A stretch of 64,000 nucleotides of DNA, from NCBI GenBank assembly GCA_017434455.1, contig JAFRFG010000064.1:1-64000 (forward strand), read 5' to 3'. Below the pieces are notes generated by a model. That model saw only the letters and a program-made list of their open reading frames with translations, did no database searches and was not told the DNA's origin. The position numbers and the translations under genes were made by a program. Position 1 is the first letter of the stretch. Each line of letters opens with the position of its first letter. Shown here in pieces: positions 41,722 through 51,254 of the stretch. This DNA comes from Thermoguttaceae bacterium (lineage in GTDB: Bacteria; Planctomycetota; Planctomycetia; Pirellulales; Thermoguttaceae).

Positions 41722-42912
41722 TTACTTCAGTTCGACGACGACGTTCATCGCCTGGCCCTGGCGGATGATATTCATCGTGATTTTGTCTCCCGGGCGGTGA
41801 GACTCGACCGCCGAGAGGAATTCCTGGACCGTGCGGATTGGCTGGTCGTTGATGCCGACGATCAGGTCCATTCCCTCCTTCGGGACGACCCGCTGGTAAC
41901 CGCGCAGCGTCTGGCCGTACTGCTGGACGGTCATCTCCACCGTCTTGCCGCCGCGGATACCCGCCAGGTCGACCGGGCCTCCGTCCTCGATCATTACCGG
42001 AACGAGCCCATGGGGAGTCTCGCTCATCTGAAGGACGCCGGCGTCCCCGCGCACAACCTTCCCCTCGTTGAGGAGGAGGTGCGAGATACGCGCGATGGTA
42101 TTGACGGGGATCGCGAAGCCGACCCCGGTGTTTTCGCCGATCCGGCTGGCGATGGCGGTGTTCATCCCGATCAGCCGGCCGGAGGAATCGAACAGCGCCC
42201 CGCCGGAGTTCCCGACGTTGATCGCCGCGTCGATCTGAATGACCCCCTTGATCTCGCGGTTATTCGGGCTTTCGATCGTTCGGTTCAAGCTGGAGATGAT
42301 CCCGCGCGTCATGGTCCGTTCATAGCCGAACGGGTTCCCGATGGCGAAGACGGCCTGACCGACCAGCAGCTGCGAGGAATCGGCGAACTCGACCGGGAAG
42401 AGCGCGTCGGCGGGAGCGTCGATCTTCAGCAGGGCGATGTCGGTCGAGGGGTCTTCCCCGATATTGACCGCGGGGTATTCGCCGCCGTCGAACAGACGGA
42501 CCTTAATATCGTTCGCGCCGTTGACGACGTGGCTGTTGGTGAGAATCACGCCGTCTTTGGAGAGGACCACGCCGCTGCCGAGCCCCTCGGCGGTCTGCGG
42601 CTGGAAGAACCGCCCCTGGCGAACCATCACCGTATCGATGTTGACGACCGAGCGGTTTCGGTTTTCGTAGATGGTGATCCCGACCTGTTCCTCGGGGAGT
42701 AAGCTCTTATAGCGGCTGTTGAACAGATCGCTGCGGTAGTCCATCGGGGCGCTCGGCTTGCCGACTTCCGGCAGAACGGTCTGACGAAGGTCGATCACCT
42801 TCTTTCCCCCATGCTCGGCGCCGGGCATCGGCGGGGCCTGAGCCAAAACGGCGCCGGCGGCGACCAGGGTAAAAGACAACACAAACAGCAGGCGAAGCGT
42901 CTTGTTATTCAT
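41722..42912 (-). CDS. Secreted trypsin-like serine protease with PDZ domain (HtrA/DegP-like)
   Basis: The 396-residue protein has a signal peptide at residues 1-24 (KTLRLLFVLSFTLVAAG, cleavage after VLA). The S1C catalytic triad is complete: H128 in TNSHVV, D158 in STDIALLKID and S236 in VGNSGGALFD. A single PDZ domain follows from about 300 (GGPVDLAGIRGG...EGMDLIVGINDQPI). HtrA proteins degrade or refold damaged envelope proteins. The ATG at 42912 gives the signal peptide and has GGGA 8 bases upstream; a TTG at 42924 is rejected. It is monocistronic and ends in a strong terminator. A second, membrane-anchored, PDZ-less relative is at 56881-57750. Confidence 0.93.
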   Translation of the reverse strand: MNNKTLRLLFVLSFTLVAAGAVLAQAPPMPGAEHGGKKVIDLRQTVLPEVGKPSAPMDYRSDLFNSRYKSLLPEEQVGITIYENRNRSVVNIDTVMVRQGRFFQPQTAEGLGSGVVLSKDGVILTNSHVVNGANDIKVRLFDGGEYPAVNIGEDPSTDIALLKIDAPADALFPVEFADSSQLLVGQAVFAIGNPFGYERTMTRGIISSLNRTIESPNNREIKGVIQIDAAINVGNSGGALFDSSGRLIGMNTAIASRIGENTGVGFAIPVNTIARISHLLLNEGKVVRGDAGVLQMSETPHGLVPVMIEDGGPVDLAGIRGGKTVEMTVQQYGQTLRGYQRVVPKEGMDLIVGINDQPIRTVQEFLSAVESHRPGDKITMNIIRQGQAMNVVVELK

Positions 42913-43134
42913 AGCGATTCCCAAGTGTTTTCTTCCTTAATAAACTGGGAGTGATTTGCCCTTCTTTTCTTGTTTCCGCCGACCGGGGATTATTTGCCCC
43001 TCTTTTGGGGGAAGCGCGTCCCCGCCGGGGGCAGTCCGCCGCAGATTATACCCCTTCTTCGCTTCCGGCTCAATTGTAAATACGCGCTTTCGGCGCCGTG
43101 TTCGGGAAGCGGCTCCCCCGCAGCGGAAAGGTTC

Positions 43135-43162
43135 TTGCTTGTCCGTTGAGGTTTGATATATT
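43135..43162 (+). promoter_or_regulatory. Candidate promoter of the transketolase gene
   Basis: TTGCTT (43135-43140) and TATATT (43157-43162) have a 16-base spacer. They lie about 90 bases before the start. The 42913-43252 gap between the divergent protease and transketolase genes otherwise shows no reading frame or strong structure. Confidence 0.45.
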
Positions 43163-43252
43163 ACCTGTTAGAGCCCCGGGGCCTATGTTTTTTGCCCCCG
43201 GCAAGAGGAAAAACGATCGGTATATTGAGAGACTCAACCAAGGAGTAAAGAA

Positions 43253-45262
43253 GTGGCTTGTTCGATGTCTTCCCAGGAAAAGCAGGCGATTGACGCGATT
43301 CGCGTTCTTTCGATGGACGCGGTGCAAAAGGCCAAAAGCGGTCACCCGGGTACGGCGGTGGCCCTGGCGCCGGTGACCTATCTGCTCTACAACGAGGTGA
43401 TGAACTACAATCCGGCCAATCCCTCCTGGATGAACCGCGATAAGTTCGTCCTGTCGATCGGCCACGCGTCGATGCTCCTCTACGCGACGCTTCATTTGGC
43501 GGGGGTCAAGGGGGACAAGCCGGTGACGATCGACGACATCAAGTCGTTCCGCCAGCTCGACAGCCGCTGCGCCGGTCACCCTGAGTTCGGACACACCTCG
43601 GGGGTCGAGATGACGACCGGCCCGCTGGGGGCCGGGGTGGCGACCAGTGTCGGGATGGCGCTGGCCTCCAAATGGTACGCCAGCCGCTACAACAAGCCCG
43701 GCTTTGATCTGTTCGGCTCCCGCGTCTACGCCCTGTGCGGCGACGGCGACATGATGGAGGGTATCTCTTCGGAGGCCGCCTCCCTGGCCGGCCACCTGGG
43801 GCTGTCGAACCTCTGCTGGATCTACGACAGCAATAAAATCACGATCGAGGGGGATACCGCCCTGGCCTTCTCCGAGTCGGTCCGCGATCGCTTCACCGCC
43901 TACGGGTGGACGGTGCTGGAAGTCGACGACGTCAACGATCTGCCGGCGATGCGCCGCGCGCTGGAGGCCGCCGGCGGCGCGGACCGTCCCACGCTGATCA
44001 TCGTCCAGAGTGTCATCGCCTACGGCGCGCCGACCAAGGCGGGGAAGGAATCGGCCCACGGCGCGCCGCTGGGGGAAGAAGAAATCCTCGGCGCGAAGAA
44101 GTTCTACGGCTATCCCGAAGAGCCGTTCTTCGTCGATCCGCAGGTCTATCAGACCTTCGCCGACGGCCTCGGCGCGCGCGGGGCCCGGGCCGAAAGCGCC
44201 TGGAACGAACTGTTCGCCTCTTATCGCCAGGCGTTCCCCGAACTGGCCGCGGAGCTTGAGACGATCGCCGCCGGCGGCCTTCCCGAGGGGTGGGAAGAAA
44301 AAGTCCAGACCTTCCCGGCCGACGCCAAGGGGCTGGCCAGCCGTTCCTCCGGGGGGAAGGTCCTCAACGACCTGGCCGCCGGTATCCCGTGGCTGGTCGG
44401 CGGTTCGGCTGACCTGGCCCCGTCGAACAACACGTGGCTGAAGCTGCCCGACGCCGGGGAGTGCCTGCCGGGGCAGATCGGCCGCAATATTCACTTCGGT
44501 ATCCGCGAAAACGCGATGGCGGCGATCACCAACGGTCTGGTCCTCTGCGGGCTTCGCGCCTTCTGCGGGACGTTCTTTGTCTTCTGCGACTACCTCCGTC
44601 CGATGATCCGCTTAGCCGCGCTGATGAAGATCCCGACGCTGTTCGTCTTCACGCACGACTCGATCGGGGTCGGCGAGGACGGCCCGACCCACCAGCCGGT
44701 CGAGCACTTGGCGGCGCTTCGCGCCATTCCGAACGTTCATGTCTTCCGTCCGGCCGACGCCAACGAGGTCGCCGAGTGCTACAAGGCGGCGATGAAGATC
44801 ACCGACGGTCCCTCGGTGATGATTCTCTCCCGTCAGAACCTCCCGACGATCGACCGCCAGAGGTTCGGCGCCGCCGACGGGGCCGGCCGCGGCGGCTATG
44901 TCGTCTTCGACAGCGGCCCGTCCCCCGAGATTCTGCTGATCGCCACCGGGAGCGAGGTTTCGCTCTGTACGCAGGCCGTCGAACTTTTATCCGCCGAAGG
45001 GCGCGCGGTCCGGGTGGTGAGCGTCCCCTGCTGGGAGCTGTTCGCCGCGCAGAGCCAAGAGTATCGCGATTCAGTTCTTCCGCCGCAAGCGAAAAAGCGC
45101 GTCGGCGTCGAGGCGGCCGTCGGCTTCGGCTGGGAGCGCTTCCTCGGCCGCGACGGGAAGTTTATCGGGATGAGCGGCTTCGGCGCCAGCGCCCCGGCCG
45201 GTACGCTGATGAAGCACTTTGGGCTGAGCGCTGAGGCGGTCGCCGCCGCGGCGAAGGACTAA
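43253..45262 (+). CDS. tkt: Transketolase
   Basis: The 669-residue protein is typical of full-length transketolase. N-terminal KSGHPGTAVALAP, the thiamine-diphosphate/Mg site GDGDMMEG near 163 with IYDSNKITIEG, GIRENAMAAI, and the donor-binding HDSIGVGEDGPTHQPVEHLA are all present. It transfers two-carbon units between sugar phosphates and links xylulose 5-phosphate (from xylA plus a kinase elsewhere) to glycolysis. The start is GTG at 43253: AAGGAG lies 8 bases upstream, while the in-frame ATG at 43265 is too far from it. No transaldolase or other pentose-pathway gene is near. A large perfect hairpin follows the stop. Confidence 0.97.
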   Translation: MACSMSSQEKQAIDAIRVLSMDAVQKAKSGHPGTAVALAPVTYLLYNEVMNYNPANPSWMNRDKFVLSIGHASMLLYATLHLAGVKGDKPVTIDDIKSFRQLDSRCAGHPEFGHTSGVEMTTGPLGAGVATSVGMALASKWYASRYNKPGFDLFGSRVYALCGDGDMMEGISSEAASLAGHLGLSNLCWIYDSNKITIEGDTALAFSESVRDRFTAYGWTVLEVDDVNDLPAMRRALEAAGGADRPTLIIVQSVIAYGAPTKAGKESAHGAPLGEEEILGAKKFYGYPEEPFFVDPQVYQTFADGLGARGARAESAWNELFASYRQAFPELAAELETIAAGGLPEGWEEKVQTFPADAKGLASRSSGGKVLNDLAAGIPWLVGGSADLAPSNNTWLKLPDAGECLPGQIGRNIHFGIRENAMAAITNGLVLCGLRAFCGTFFVFCDYLRPMIRLAALMKIPTLFVFTHDSIGVGEDGPTHQPVEHLAALRAIPNVHVFRPADANEVAECYKAAMKITDGPSVMILSRQNLPTIDRQRFGAADGAGRGGYVVFDSGPSPEILLIATGSEVSLCTQAVELLSAEGRAVRVVSVPCWELFAAQSQEYRDSVLPPQAKKRVGVEAAVGFGWERFLGRDGKFIGMSGFGASAPAGTLMKHFGLSAEAVAAAAKD

Positions 45263-45272
45263 GCCGTTCGCC

Positions 45273-45313
45273 CCTTCGCGCGGAGCGGATACCTTCTGCG
45301 CTCCGCGCGAAGG
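45273..45313 (+). terminator. Large perfect hairpin after tkt
   Basis: 15-bp perfect arms (45273-45287 and 45299-45313) enclose an 11-base loop, 11 bases past the tkt stop. No U-tract follows, so it may protect the 3' end or act only weakly as a terminator. Confidence 0.5.
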
Positions 45314-45400
45314 CGTTAAGCTCTCTTGTGCCGTTAAACTTTGCTCGGCTTGTCTATTTTAATTTTTGCTCTCCCTTGCCGGACTTTTGCCCCAACTTTT

Positions 45401-45429
45401 TTCACGGCGGGCAAATTATGTGGTATTGT
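45401..45429 (+). promoter_or_regulatory. Candidate promoter of the unknown gene at 45535
   Basis: TTCACG (45401-45406) and TATTGT (45424-45429) are 17 bases apart; each box matches consensus at 4 of 6. About 105 bases before the start codon. Confidence 0.3.
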
Positions 45430-45534
45430 TCTAGAGACCTTTCAAGAGATTTCTTCGTAAGAAACTATTGTTGCCACGGGGAAAACTCGGCGGGTTAAAT
45501 CACTTAAAAGAGATATTCACTTACCGGCGGTCGT

Positions 45535-47157
45535 ATGAATTCGATGATCGAGCAGGTTTTCTATTTTCTTCGCAAACGTTCTTCGGCCTTCGCCGTCGAG
45601 AAGATACAAAAGAGCTGTCGGGTTCTTCCGATCGACCTGGAAGAGATGCTCTGCTGGGCCGAGTCGCTGCGTCTCCCGGCCGACGGCCGGTTCGACACGA
45701 TCAATCTTGTCTTCCATCCGCTCCCCAGCGGTCACTTTGCCCTGGGACGGCTGCGGCAGGTTCGCCGCGCCGAGGAGGCCGGCACCGGTCACAAGGCCGC
45801 GCGCGGCCTGTACTGCCTTCAATATTTCATCGTCGATTCCGAGCAGCTTCACCTGTTTGGGAACAACCCGATCCTCCTGTTCCGCCGGACGCTGAGCTTA
45901 GAGCCGACGGTCCTGAACTACCCGTGCGGGGATCCCGCCGCGGTGACGCTCGCCTCCGACACCTGTTTCTTCGACTCCCGCCAGATGCGCGCCCTGGCCG
46001 TTACGCCCGGGGCCGATTCGCTGGCGTATGTGACCGACCAGGTTCTTCATCGGCCGCTGGCCTCGTTCGTCTGCTCGAGCGCTTCTCCCCATATCGTTTC
46101 GGGGGTACTGAACCTTCTGCCGGTCGACTACCGTCCCGAGGTCTCGTTCGCGCTGGAACTGGATTTCTCCACCGACCGCTGTCTGCGGCTGGCCGGTTTC
46201 TCGAAAAAGCACCCGCTCCCCAAGCGCTGGGCCGGTTCACTGATCGACCTCGATTCCCCCCTCGATATGTCGCGTCTGGGGGGGTGGGCCTCCTACGCCC
46301 GCCGGGCGCTGGCGGATAACGGCTATCGGTTCTTCGAGAAACACCTCATCGAGCGGCACCGCGCGATCCGCCGCCGGACCCTTCAGGGGGAATGCTGGTT
46401 CCCTCCCAGCGCCGGGGAACTCGACGCCGAAGGCCAAAAGAATCTCCAGGCGCTGAGCGCCTCTTTGGCAAAGGGTGTCGAAGTCGACGCTCCCACCGGC
46501 CCGGACCTGGCCGATGAGCGTGTCTTTAAGATTCGCGTCTCCGGCAGTCAGTCGCCTCATTTAACGATCCCCGAGAAACTGCGCCGCTGGCTTTTGGAAG
46601 CCCGGCCGGACGAGGAGATATTCTCCGAGCTGATCGACGAAAACGGCGAGGAAAAAGATACCGCCACCGAGATCCCCAACCCGGAGGAACTCAAAAAGGC
46701 GACCGGCGAAAAGAGCGAGAAAATCGGCCTGGAGACGCTGCTTCGCCTCGCCGGGGAGCTTTCGCGCCGGGATAAGGCCGGGGATCCCCCCAAGCAGCCG
46801 TCCAAGAATGTCCGCGACGAGCCGCTGTTCGTCTACGAGGGGCAAAACCGCCTCTTCTCCCCCTATCAGCGGCTTTTGGCGATTGCCCCCGGCCGCGAAA
46901 AAGCGCTGATGGACCTCGACGCGCGGATCGCCGAGGCGCTCGGCGGCGATCGCGGCTCTTTGCTGGAGCTGGCGGCCTTTTGGCGGCGGTTTTCCCAGCT
47001 GACCGACGGCGATCTGTTCCGCGCCGCCCAGGAAGAGTACATCCACTATATCCGCTCCGTCCTGGTCGCGGGCAGTGAGCAGGTTACCGGCGACGCCCGC
47101 GCTTCGATGGCCGCGCTGGAACTGATCGATATTCTCTTGGACAAGAATTTCACCTGA
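45535..47157 (+). CDS. Protein of unknown function, possibly GAP1-N-like N-terminal domain
   Basis: The protein has 540 residues, with no signal peptide or membrane helix. The N-terminal 250 residues recall, loosely, a planctomycete family and the GAP1-N type of GTPase-associated proteins: an opening like EQVFYFLRKR, LVFHPLPSGHFALGR, a central ARGLYCLQYFIV, LHLFGNNPILLFR, then LNLLPVDYRPEVSFALELDF. The middle is linker-like and the C-terminal 130 residues are helical and charged. No catalytic motif is seen. No RBS is evident; ATG 45535 or 45544 could be the start. It sits alone between tkt and a converging hydrolase gene, without the conserved GTPase or AAA neighbours of known GAP1 systems. 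Confidence 0.7.
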   Translation: MNSMIEQVFYFLRKRSSAFAVEKIQKSCRVLPIDLEEMLCWAESLRLPADGRFDTINLVFHPLPSGHFALGRLRQVRRAEEAGTGHKAARGLYCLQYFIVDSEQLHLFGNNPILLFRRTLSLEPTVLNYPCGDPAAVTLASDTCFFDSRQMRALAVTPGADSLAYVTDQVLHRPLASFVCSSASPHIVSGVLNLLPVDYRPEVSFALELDFSTDRCLRLAGFSKKHPLPKRWAGSLIDLDSPLDMSRLGGWASYARRALADNGYRFFEKHLIERHRAIRRRTLQGECWFPPSAGELDAEGQKNLQALSASLAKGVEVDAPTGPDLADERVFKIRVSGSQSPHLTIPEKLRRWLLEARPDEEIFSELIDENGEEKDTATEIPNPEELKKATGEKSEKIGLETLLRLAGELSRRDKAGDPPKQPSKNVRDEPLFVYEGQNRLFSPYQRLLAIAPGREKALMDLDARIAEALGGDRGSLLELAAFWRRFSQLTDGDLFRAAQEEYIHYIRSVLVAGSEQVTGDARASMAALELIDILLDKNFT

Positions 47158-47200
47158 AAAAAACGCCCCCGGCTCGATCGAAAGCGATCGGCCGGGGGGC
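47157..47200. terminator. Bidirectional terminator between the 45535 gene and the DUF3089 gene
   Basis: A long stem (47165-47180 with 47185-47200, GAAA-type loop, one bulge) is flanked on the left by seven A residues. This gives a T-tract for the reverse-strand gene and a weaker end for the forward gene. Confidence 0.8.
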
Positions 47201-47235
47201 TGTTATTCCGGCGCTGCCGCAGCGCTTGGGGGTTG

Positions 47236-49200
47236 TCACTGCGCCTTAAAGGCGGCGACGCGCTTGGCCACGTTCTGTTTGATGTTGTTGTAATAGAACG
47301 TGTAATCGTAGGTGTGGAAGCTTTGCGGGCCGAAGAAGCCGGCCTCTTGCGCCGGTTCGGAATCGGCGTGTGTCAGGACCACGCCGCGCCCCGGAACCAC
47401 TTGCGCGTCCGCGCCGAGGTCGCCGATCTCGAACCGGCCGGTTTCCTCGTTCAGCACGAGGGAACCTAAGTTCTCGCCGGCCGGCGCGTAGGTGTCATCC
47501 CTCTTCCAGTTCAGCGGGTTGATGCTCACGGCGTTGGGCAGCACCACCGCGTTGGGGGCGTTCTCCTCCACATTTTTGGGACCCTCGGTGTTCCAGCTCA
47601 CGATGACGCCGGTGTCACTTTCGCCTGCGGCGAACTTCAGGTGCGGGTTGGCCCGGAGGTAATCCTTCGTAATGGAGAAGCCAATGACGTAAGCGGCGAC
47701 CATCCGCCGGAGGTACTCGGGATGCTCCCGGAAGTAGTTCGCCAGCACCACGCTTGCTATGCCCGAGCCCTGACTGTGGCCGGCGATGATGAACGGCCGT
47801 CCGTTGTTATAGTGCTCGAAGTAGTAGTCCAGCGCGGCGGTGATATCGTCACAGGGAACAGCGGCAAACGCCGCGCTCGGGTCGCCGTCCCTCTTCCAAA
47901 CCTCTCCGGCGTACCGCATGCCCGCCTGGCGGTAGTACGGAATGAACAGGTTGGTGGCCTCCTCAAACACGCTGGCCAGAGCCATGTGGTTGAATCGCAC
48001 CCCCTCGAGCATCTCGGGGTTGTCGAGCGGGGCGTAATCGGGGTCGTTCTCGCCGGCGGCGATGTATTCCGTCGGATAGATGAAGAACGTGTCCACCTCT
48101 TTGGTGATCCCCGGAATCTGGTACCAGCAGGCCGCCTTGGAATAGTCGGGCGCCTCGGGGGCGATGGACTTAAACGCGGCACCGGCCTTAAAGGCGGCGA
48201 TGCGCTTGGCGACGTTGTCTTTAATGTTGTTGTAATAGAAGGTGTAATCGTCGTTGTGGAAGCTCTCCGGTCCGAAGAAGTCGGTCAGCTCGATCGGGGC
48301 GGAATCGGCGTGCGTCAGCACCACGCCGCGGTCGAGGACCAGCTGCGCGTCCGCGCCGATCTCGCCGATCTCATACTCGACGGTTTTTTCGTTCAGCACG
48401 AGGGAGCCGAGATTCTCGCTGGCCGGCGCGTAAGTGTCGTCCCTCTTCCAGTTGAGCGGATTGATGCTCACGGCGTTCGGCAGCACCACGGCGTTATGGG
48501 CGTTTTCCTCCACGTTTTTGGGCCCCTCGGTGTTCCAGCTCACGATAACGCCCGTGTCACACTCGCCTGTGGCGAACTTCAGGTGCGGATTGGCCTGGAG
48601 ATACTCCTTCGTGACGGAGAAGCCGATCGGATAAGCGGCGACCATCCGCTTATAGTACTCGGGATGCTCCTTGAAGTAGTTCTTTAGCACCAGCTCGACC
48701 ATACTCGAGCCCTGGCTGTGCCCCGCGATAATGAACGTGCGGCCGTTGTTGTAGTTCTCGAAGAAATAGTCCAGCGCGGCGCTTATATCTTCGTACGGCA
48801 AGCCGGAAAGCGCCGCGTCAATATCCCCGGTCTTCTTGGCGGTTTCCCCGGCGAACCGCAAACCGGCTTGGCGGTAGAACGGCACGAACACATTGGTCGA
48901 GTCCTCGAACACACTGGCGTTCGTCACGTATTCCCCCAGGGCGCCGGCTATCATCTCGAGGTTGCCGAGCGGGGCGTAATCGGGGGCCCCCTCCCGGAAG
49001 CTCGATTCGATGTACGCGGTCGAGTAGATGTAGAACGTGTCGACGTCCTTGGTGATGTCGGGAACCTGCAGCCAGCACTTCTTCTGCGAATAGTCGGGCG
49101 CGTCCCCCGCGCCGCCGGTCTGAGCCAGGGCAAGGACACAGGTGATCAGACAAGTGACCGCAACGCCGATTGCGGCCCATGCCAATGTTCGCTTCTTCAT
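47236..49200 (-). CDS. Secreted DUF3089-family alpha/beta hydrolase, internal tandem duplication
   Basis: The 654-residue protein has a signal peptide (MKKRT, hydrophobic core ending near ALA). It contains two copies of an approximately 314-residue lipase-like domain; nucleophile serines sit in AGHSQGS (S162) and AGHSQGS (about S476). Both copies share motifs such as PDYS, PYYRQAG, TGVIVSWNTEGPKNVE and LPNAVSINPLNWKRDD. DUF3089 proteins resemble lipases/esterases; substrate unknown. The start is the second ATG (49200): GAGGAGG lies 6 bases before it, while the ATG at 49206 abuts the RBS. The coding sequence of the two halves is similar at DNA level with a 942-bp period, indicating a recent duplication. 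Confidence 0.88.
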   Translation of the reverse strand: MKKRTLAWAAIGVAVTCLITCVLALAQTGGAGDAPDYSQKKCWLQVPDITKDVDTFYIYSTAYIESSFREGAPDYAPLGNLEMIAGALGEYVTNASVFEDSTNVFVPFYRQAGLRFAGETAKKTGDIDAALSGLPYEDISAALDYFFENYNNGRTFIIAGHSQGSSMVELVLKNYFKEHPEYYKRMVAAYPIGFSVTKEYLQANPHLKFATGECDTGVIVSWNTEGPKNVEENAHNAVVLPNAVSINPLNWKRDDTYAPASENLGSLVLNEKTVEYEIGEIGADAQLVLDRGVVLTHADSAPIELTDFFGPESFHNDDYTFYYNNIKDNVAKRIAAFKAGAAFKSIAPEAPDYSKAACWYQIPGITKEVDTFFIYPTEYIAAGENDPDYAPLDNPEMLEGVRFNHMALASVFEEATNLFIPYYRQAGMRYAGEVWKRDGDPSAAFAAVPCDDITAALDYYFEHYNNGRPFIIAGHSQGSGIASVVLANYFREHPEYLRRMVAAYVIGFSITKDYLRANPHLKFAAGESDTGVIVSWNTEGPKNVEENAPNAVVLPNAVSINPLNWKRDDTYAPAGENLGSLVLNEETGRFEIGDLGADAQVVPGRGVVLTHADSEPAQEAGFFGPQSFHTYDYTFYYNNIKQNVAKRVAAFKAQ

Positions 49201-49232
49201 GATCATCCTCCTCGAGTCTTGCGGGGCGTTTT

Positions 49233-51227
49233 TTATCTGCGTTTTCGCGGCCGGGAGCCGTTTTTCGGGTCGGCGCTTCGCATATCGAAGGCGCCGGACA
49301 AGATTTTGATATAGGTCGGATTTTCGATGTCGCCGGTCAGTTCAAAGAGGAACCGGCTCGGGATCGATTGGCGCATTTTCCCCCACTTAAGACGATGCTT
49401 CGCCATGGTGAGGGTCAGGCGGCGCTTGGCCCGGGTGACCCCGACGTAGCAGAGGCGCCGTTCCTCCTCGATCGCGCTTGAGGCCAGGTCCAGGATCGAG
49501 CGCTTGTGGGGGAGAAGTCCCTCCTCCATCCCGACCATATAGACCTCGCGGAACTCCAATCCCTTGGCCGCGTGCAGGGTCATCAGCGTCACGGCGTTGC
49601 CGAGGCGCTCCTCTTTGTCTTTCCCGAAGTCCGGCTCCCCCAGCGACGTCTGATCGAGGAACCCCCGCAGGGAGGTCTCCTCGTTCGAATCCTTGAGGTA
49701 ACTCCCGACCGCGTTGACGATATCCGCGAGCGACTCCATCCGTCTCTGGCGCTCCCCGTCGCCGGGGAAGAGCCGTTCGATCTCCTTCTCGTATTCGATC
49801 GCCTCGATGAACCCGCGGACGTTGTCGACGGTGAACTGACGGCGCAGCAGGTGCGAATAGCTGTCCATCATCGCGCGGAACTGACTTAATTTGTCGTTCT
49901 GGTCCGCCTGGGCGCACAGCGCCTTCCAAAGAGAGATGTTCTCTTTGGAGGCGCTCTCCCGCAAGCGTTGGATCGTCGTCTCGCCGATGCCGCGCTTCGG
50001 GGTATTGATGATCCGAAGCAGGGCCAGGTCGTTGTTCGGGTTATGGAACAGCTTTAAGTACGAGATAATATCGCGCGTCTCTTTCCGGTCGAAGAACGAC
50101 TGTCCTCCGACGACGACGTAAGGAATTTTCCTGACGCGCAGATGCAGCTCAAAGGGGCGGGGCTGTTCGTTGGTTCGGAATAAAATAGCGATATCGCCCG
50201 GTTTTAACCCCTTTTCGGTATGCAGGCGGGTATGAATATTCTCGACCACCCCTGCCGCCTCGCTGTCGTCGTCCTCGAATGTCTCGATGAAGGGGGGATC
50301 TCCCCCGCTGGGGGAGATCAGCCGCTTGGGGTGTCTTTTTTGATTGAGGTGGATCAGCCGGTTGGCCCAGTCGAGGATCGGCTGGGTGGAGCGGTAGTTT
50401 CGAATCAGCCGAACCGCCTTGGTCCCCGGCCAATCTTTCCCGAAGCGGAGGATATGCTCCACCTCGGCCCCCCGCCAGGCGTAGATCGCCTGATCGTCGT
50501 CCCCCACGACACAGAGGTTTTTGTGCCTTTCGGCAAGCGCCTTGATGATCCGATACTGACTGAGGTTGGTGTCCTGATACTCATCGACGAGGATATGGTC
50601 GAACCGGCCGGATTCGGCCTTCAGCGCCTCGGGAAATTTCGAGAAGACCTCTTCGGTCAGCAGCAGCAAGTCGTCGAAGTCGACCGCCCCTCTTAATTTC
50701 AGCTGCTTTTGGTACTCGCCGTAAGCCATCGCGAAGATGTAGTCGCTGGGCGAGTCGGGATCGAGGTGGTTGAGCGCCTCGTGCGACCGGACGGCGGCGC
50801 ACTTCCAGCGGCTGATCCGGTTGACCAGGTCGCCCGGGGTGATCGACGTCTGGGTTTTGTATTTTTGGAGTACTTCTCGGGCGATGGACTCTTGATCCCC
50901 CCGGTCGCATATAATGAATTGGCTCGGGTAGCCGAGGCGCTGAATCTGCCGGCGGAGGATACGAACGCACAGCGAGTGAAAGGTGGAGATCTCCGGCCGG
51001 GTCTCGGTCGATCGGCCCAGACGCGCCGCGACGCGCTGCTGCATCTCGCGGGCGGCTTTATTGGTGAACGTCACCGCCAAGATACGTTCCGGGCGGATTC
51101 CCAGACGGATCAGCTGCGCGATTCTTTCGGTGACCACGCGGGTCTTTCCGGTACCCGCGCCGGCTAAGACAAGAAGCGGTCCGGAGGTGGTTCTGACGGC
51201 GTCGATTTGTTCGGGATTGAGCTGCAT
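49233..51227 (-). CDS. pcrA: UvrD/PcrA-type DNA helicase
   Basis: The 664-residue protein has Walker A LAGAGTGKTR at 21-30, TFTNKAAREM (motif Ia), VDEYQDTN (motif II), VVGDDDQAIYAWRGA (motif III), RNYRSTQPIL (IV), TLHAAKGLEF (V), and VGVTRAKRRLTL (VI). This is an SF1A 3'-to-5' helicase for nucleotide-excision repair or fork restart. At 664 residues it is near Rep in size, slightly shorter than typical PcrA/UvrD (about 720), because the C-terminal extension is missing. A Rep assignment is also possible. The Pro-rich unknown gene ends 27 bases before its start, so it may be the second gene of that unit. Confidence 0.92.
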   Translation of the reverse strand: MQLNPEQIDAVRTTSGPLLVLAGAGTGKTRVVTERIAQLIRLGIRPERILAVTFTNKAAREMQQRVAARLGRSTETRPEISTFHSLCVRILRRQIQRLGYPSQFIICDRGDQESIAREVLQKYKTQTSITPGDLVNRISRWKCAAVRSHEALNHLDPDSPSDYIFAMAYGEYQKQLKLRGAVDFDDLLLLTEEVFSKFPEALKAESGRFDHILVDEYQDTNLSQYRIIKALAERHKNLCVVGDDDQAIYAWRGAEVEHILRFGKDWPGTKAVRLIRNYRSTQPILDWANRLIHLNQKRHPKRLISPSGGDPPFIETFEDDDSEAAGVVENIHTRLHTEKGLKPGDIAILFRTNEQPRPFELHLRVRKIPYVVVGGQSFFDRKETRDIISYLKLFHNPNNDLALLRIINTPKRGIGETTIQRLRESASKENISLWKALCAQADQNDKLSQFRAMMDSYSHLLRRQFTVDNVRGFIEAIEYEKEIERLFPGDGERQRRMESLADIVNAVGSYLKDSNEETSLRGFLDQTSLGEPDFGKDKEERLGNAVTLMTLHAAKGLEFREVYMVGMEEGLLPHKRSILDLASSAIEEERRLCYVGVTRAKRRLTLTMAKHRLKWGKMRQSIPSRFLFELTGDIENPTYIKILSGAFDMRSADPKNGSRPRKRR

Positions 51228-51254
51228 AAGGGGGACAATACCCGATTTTCCAAA

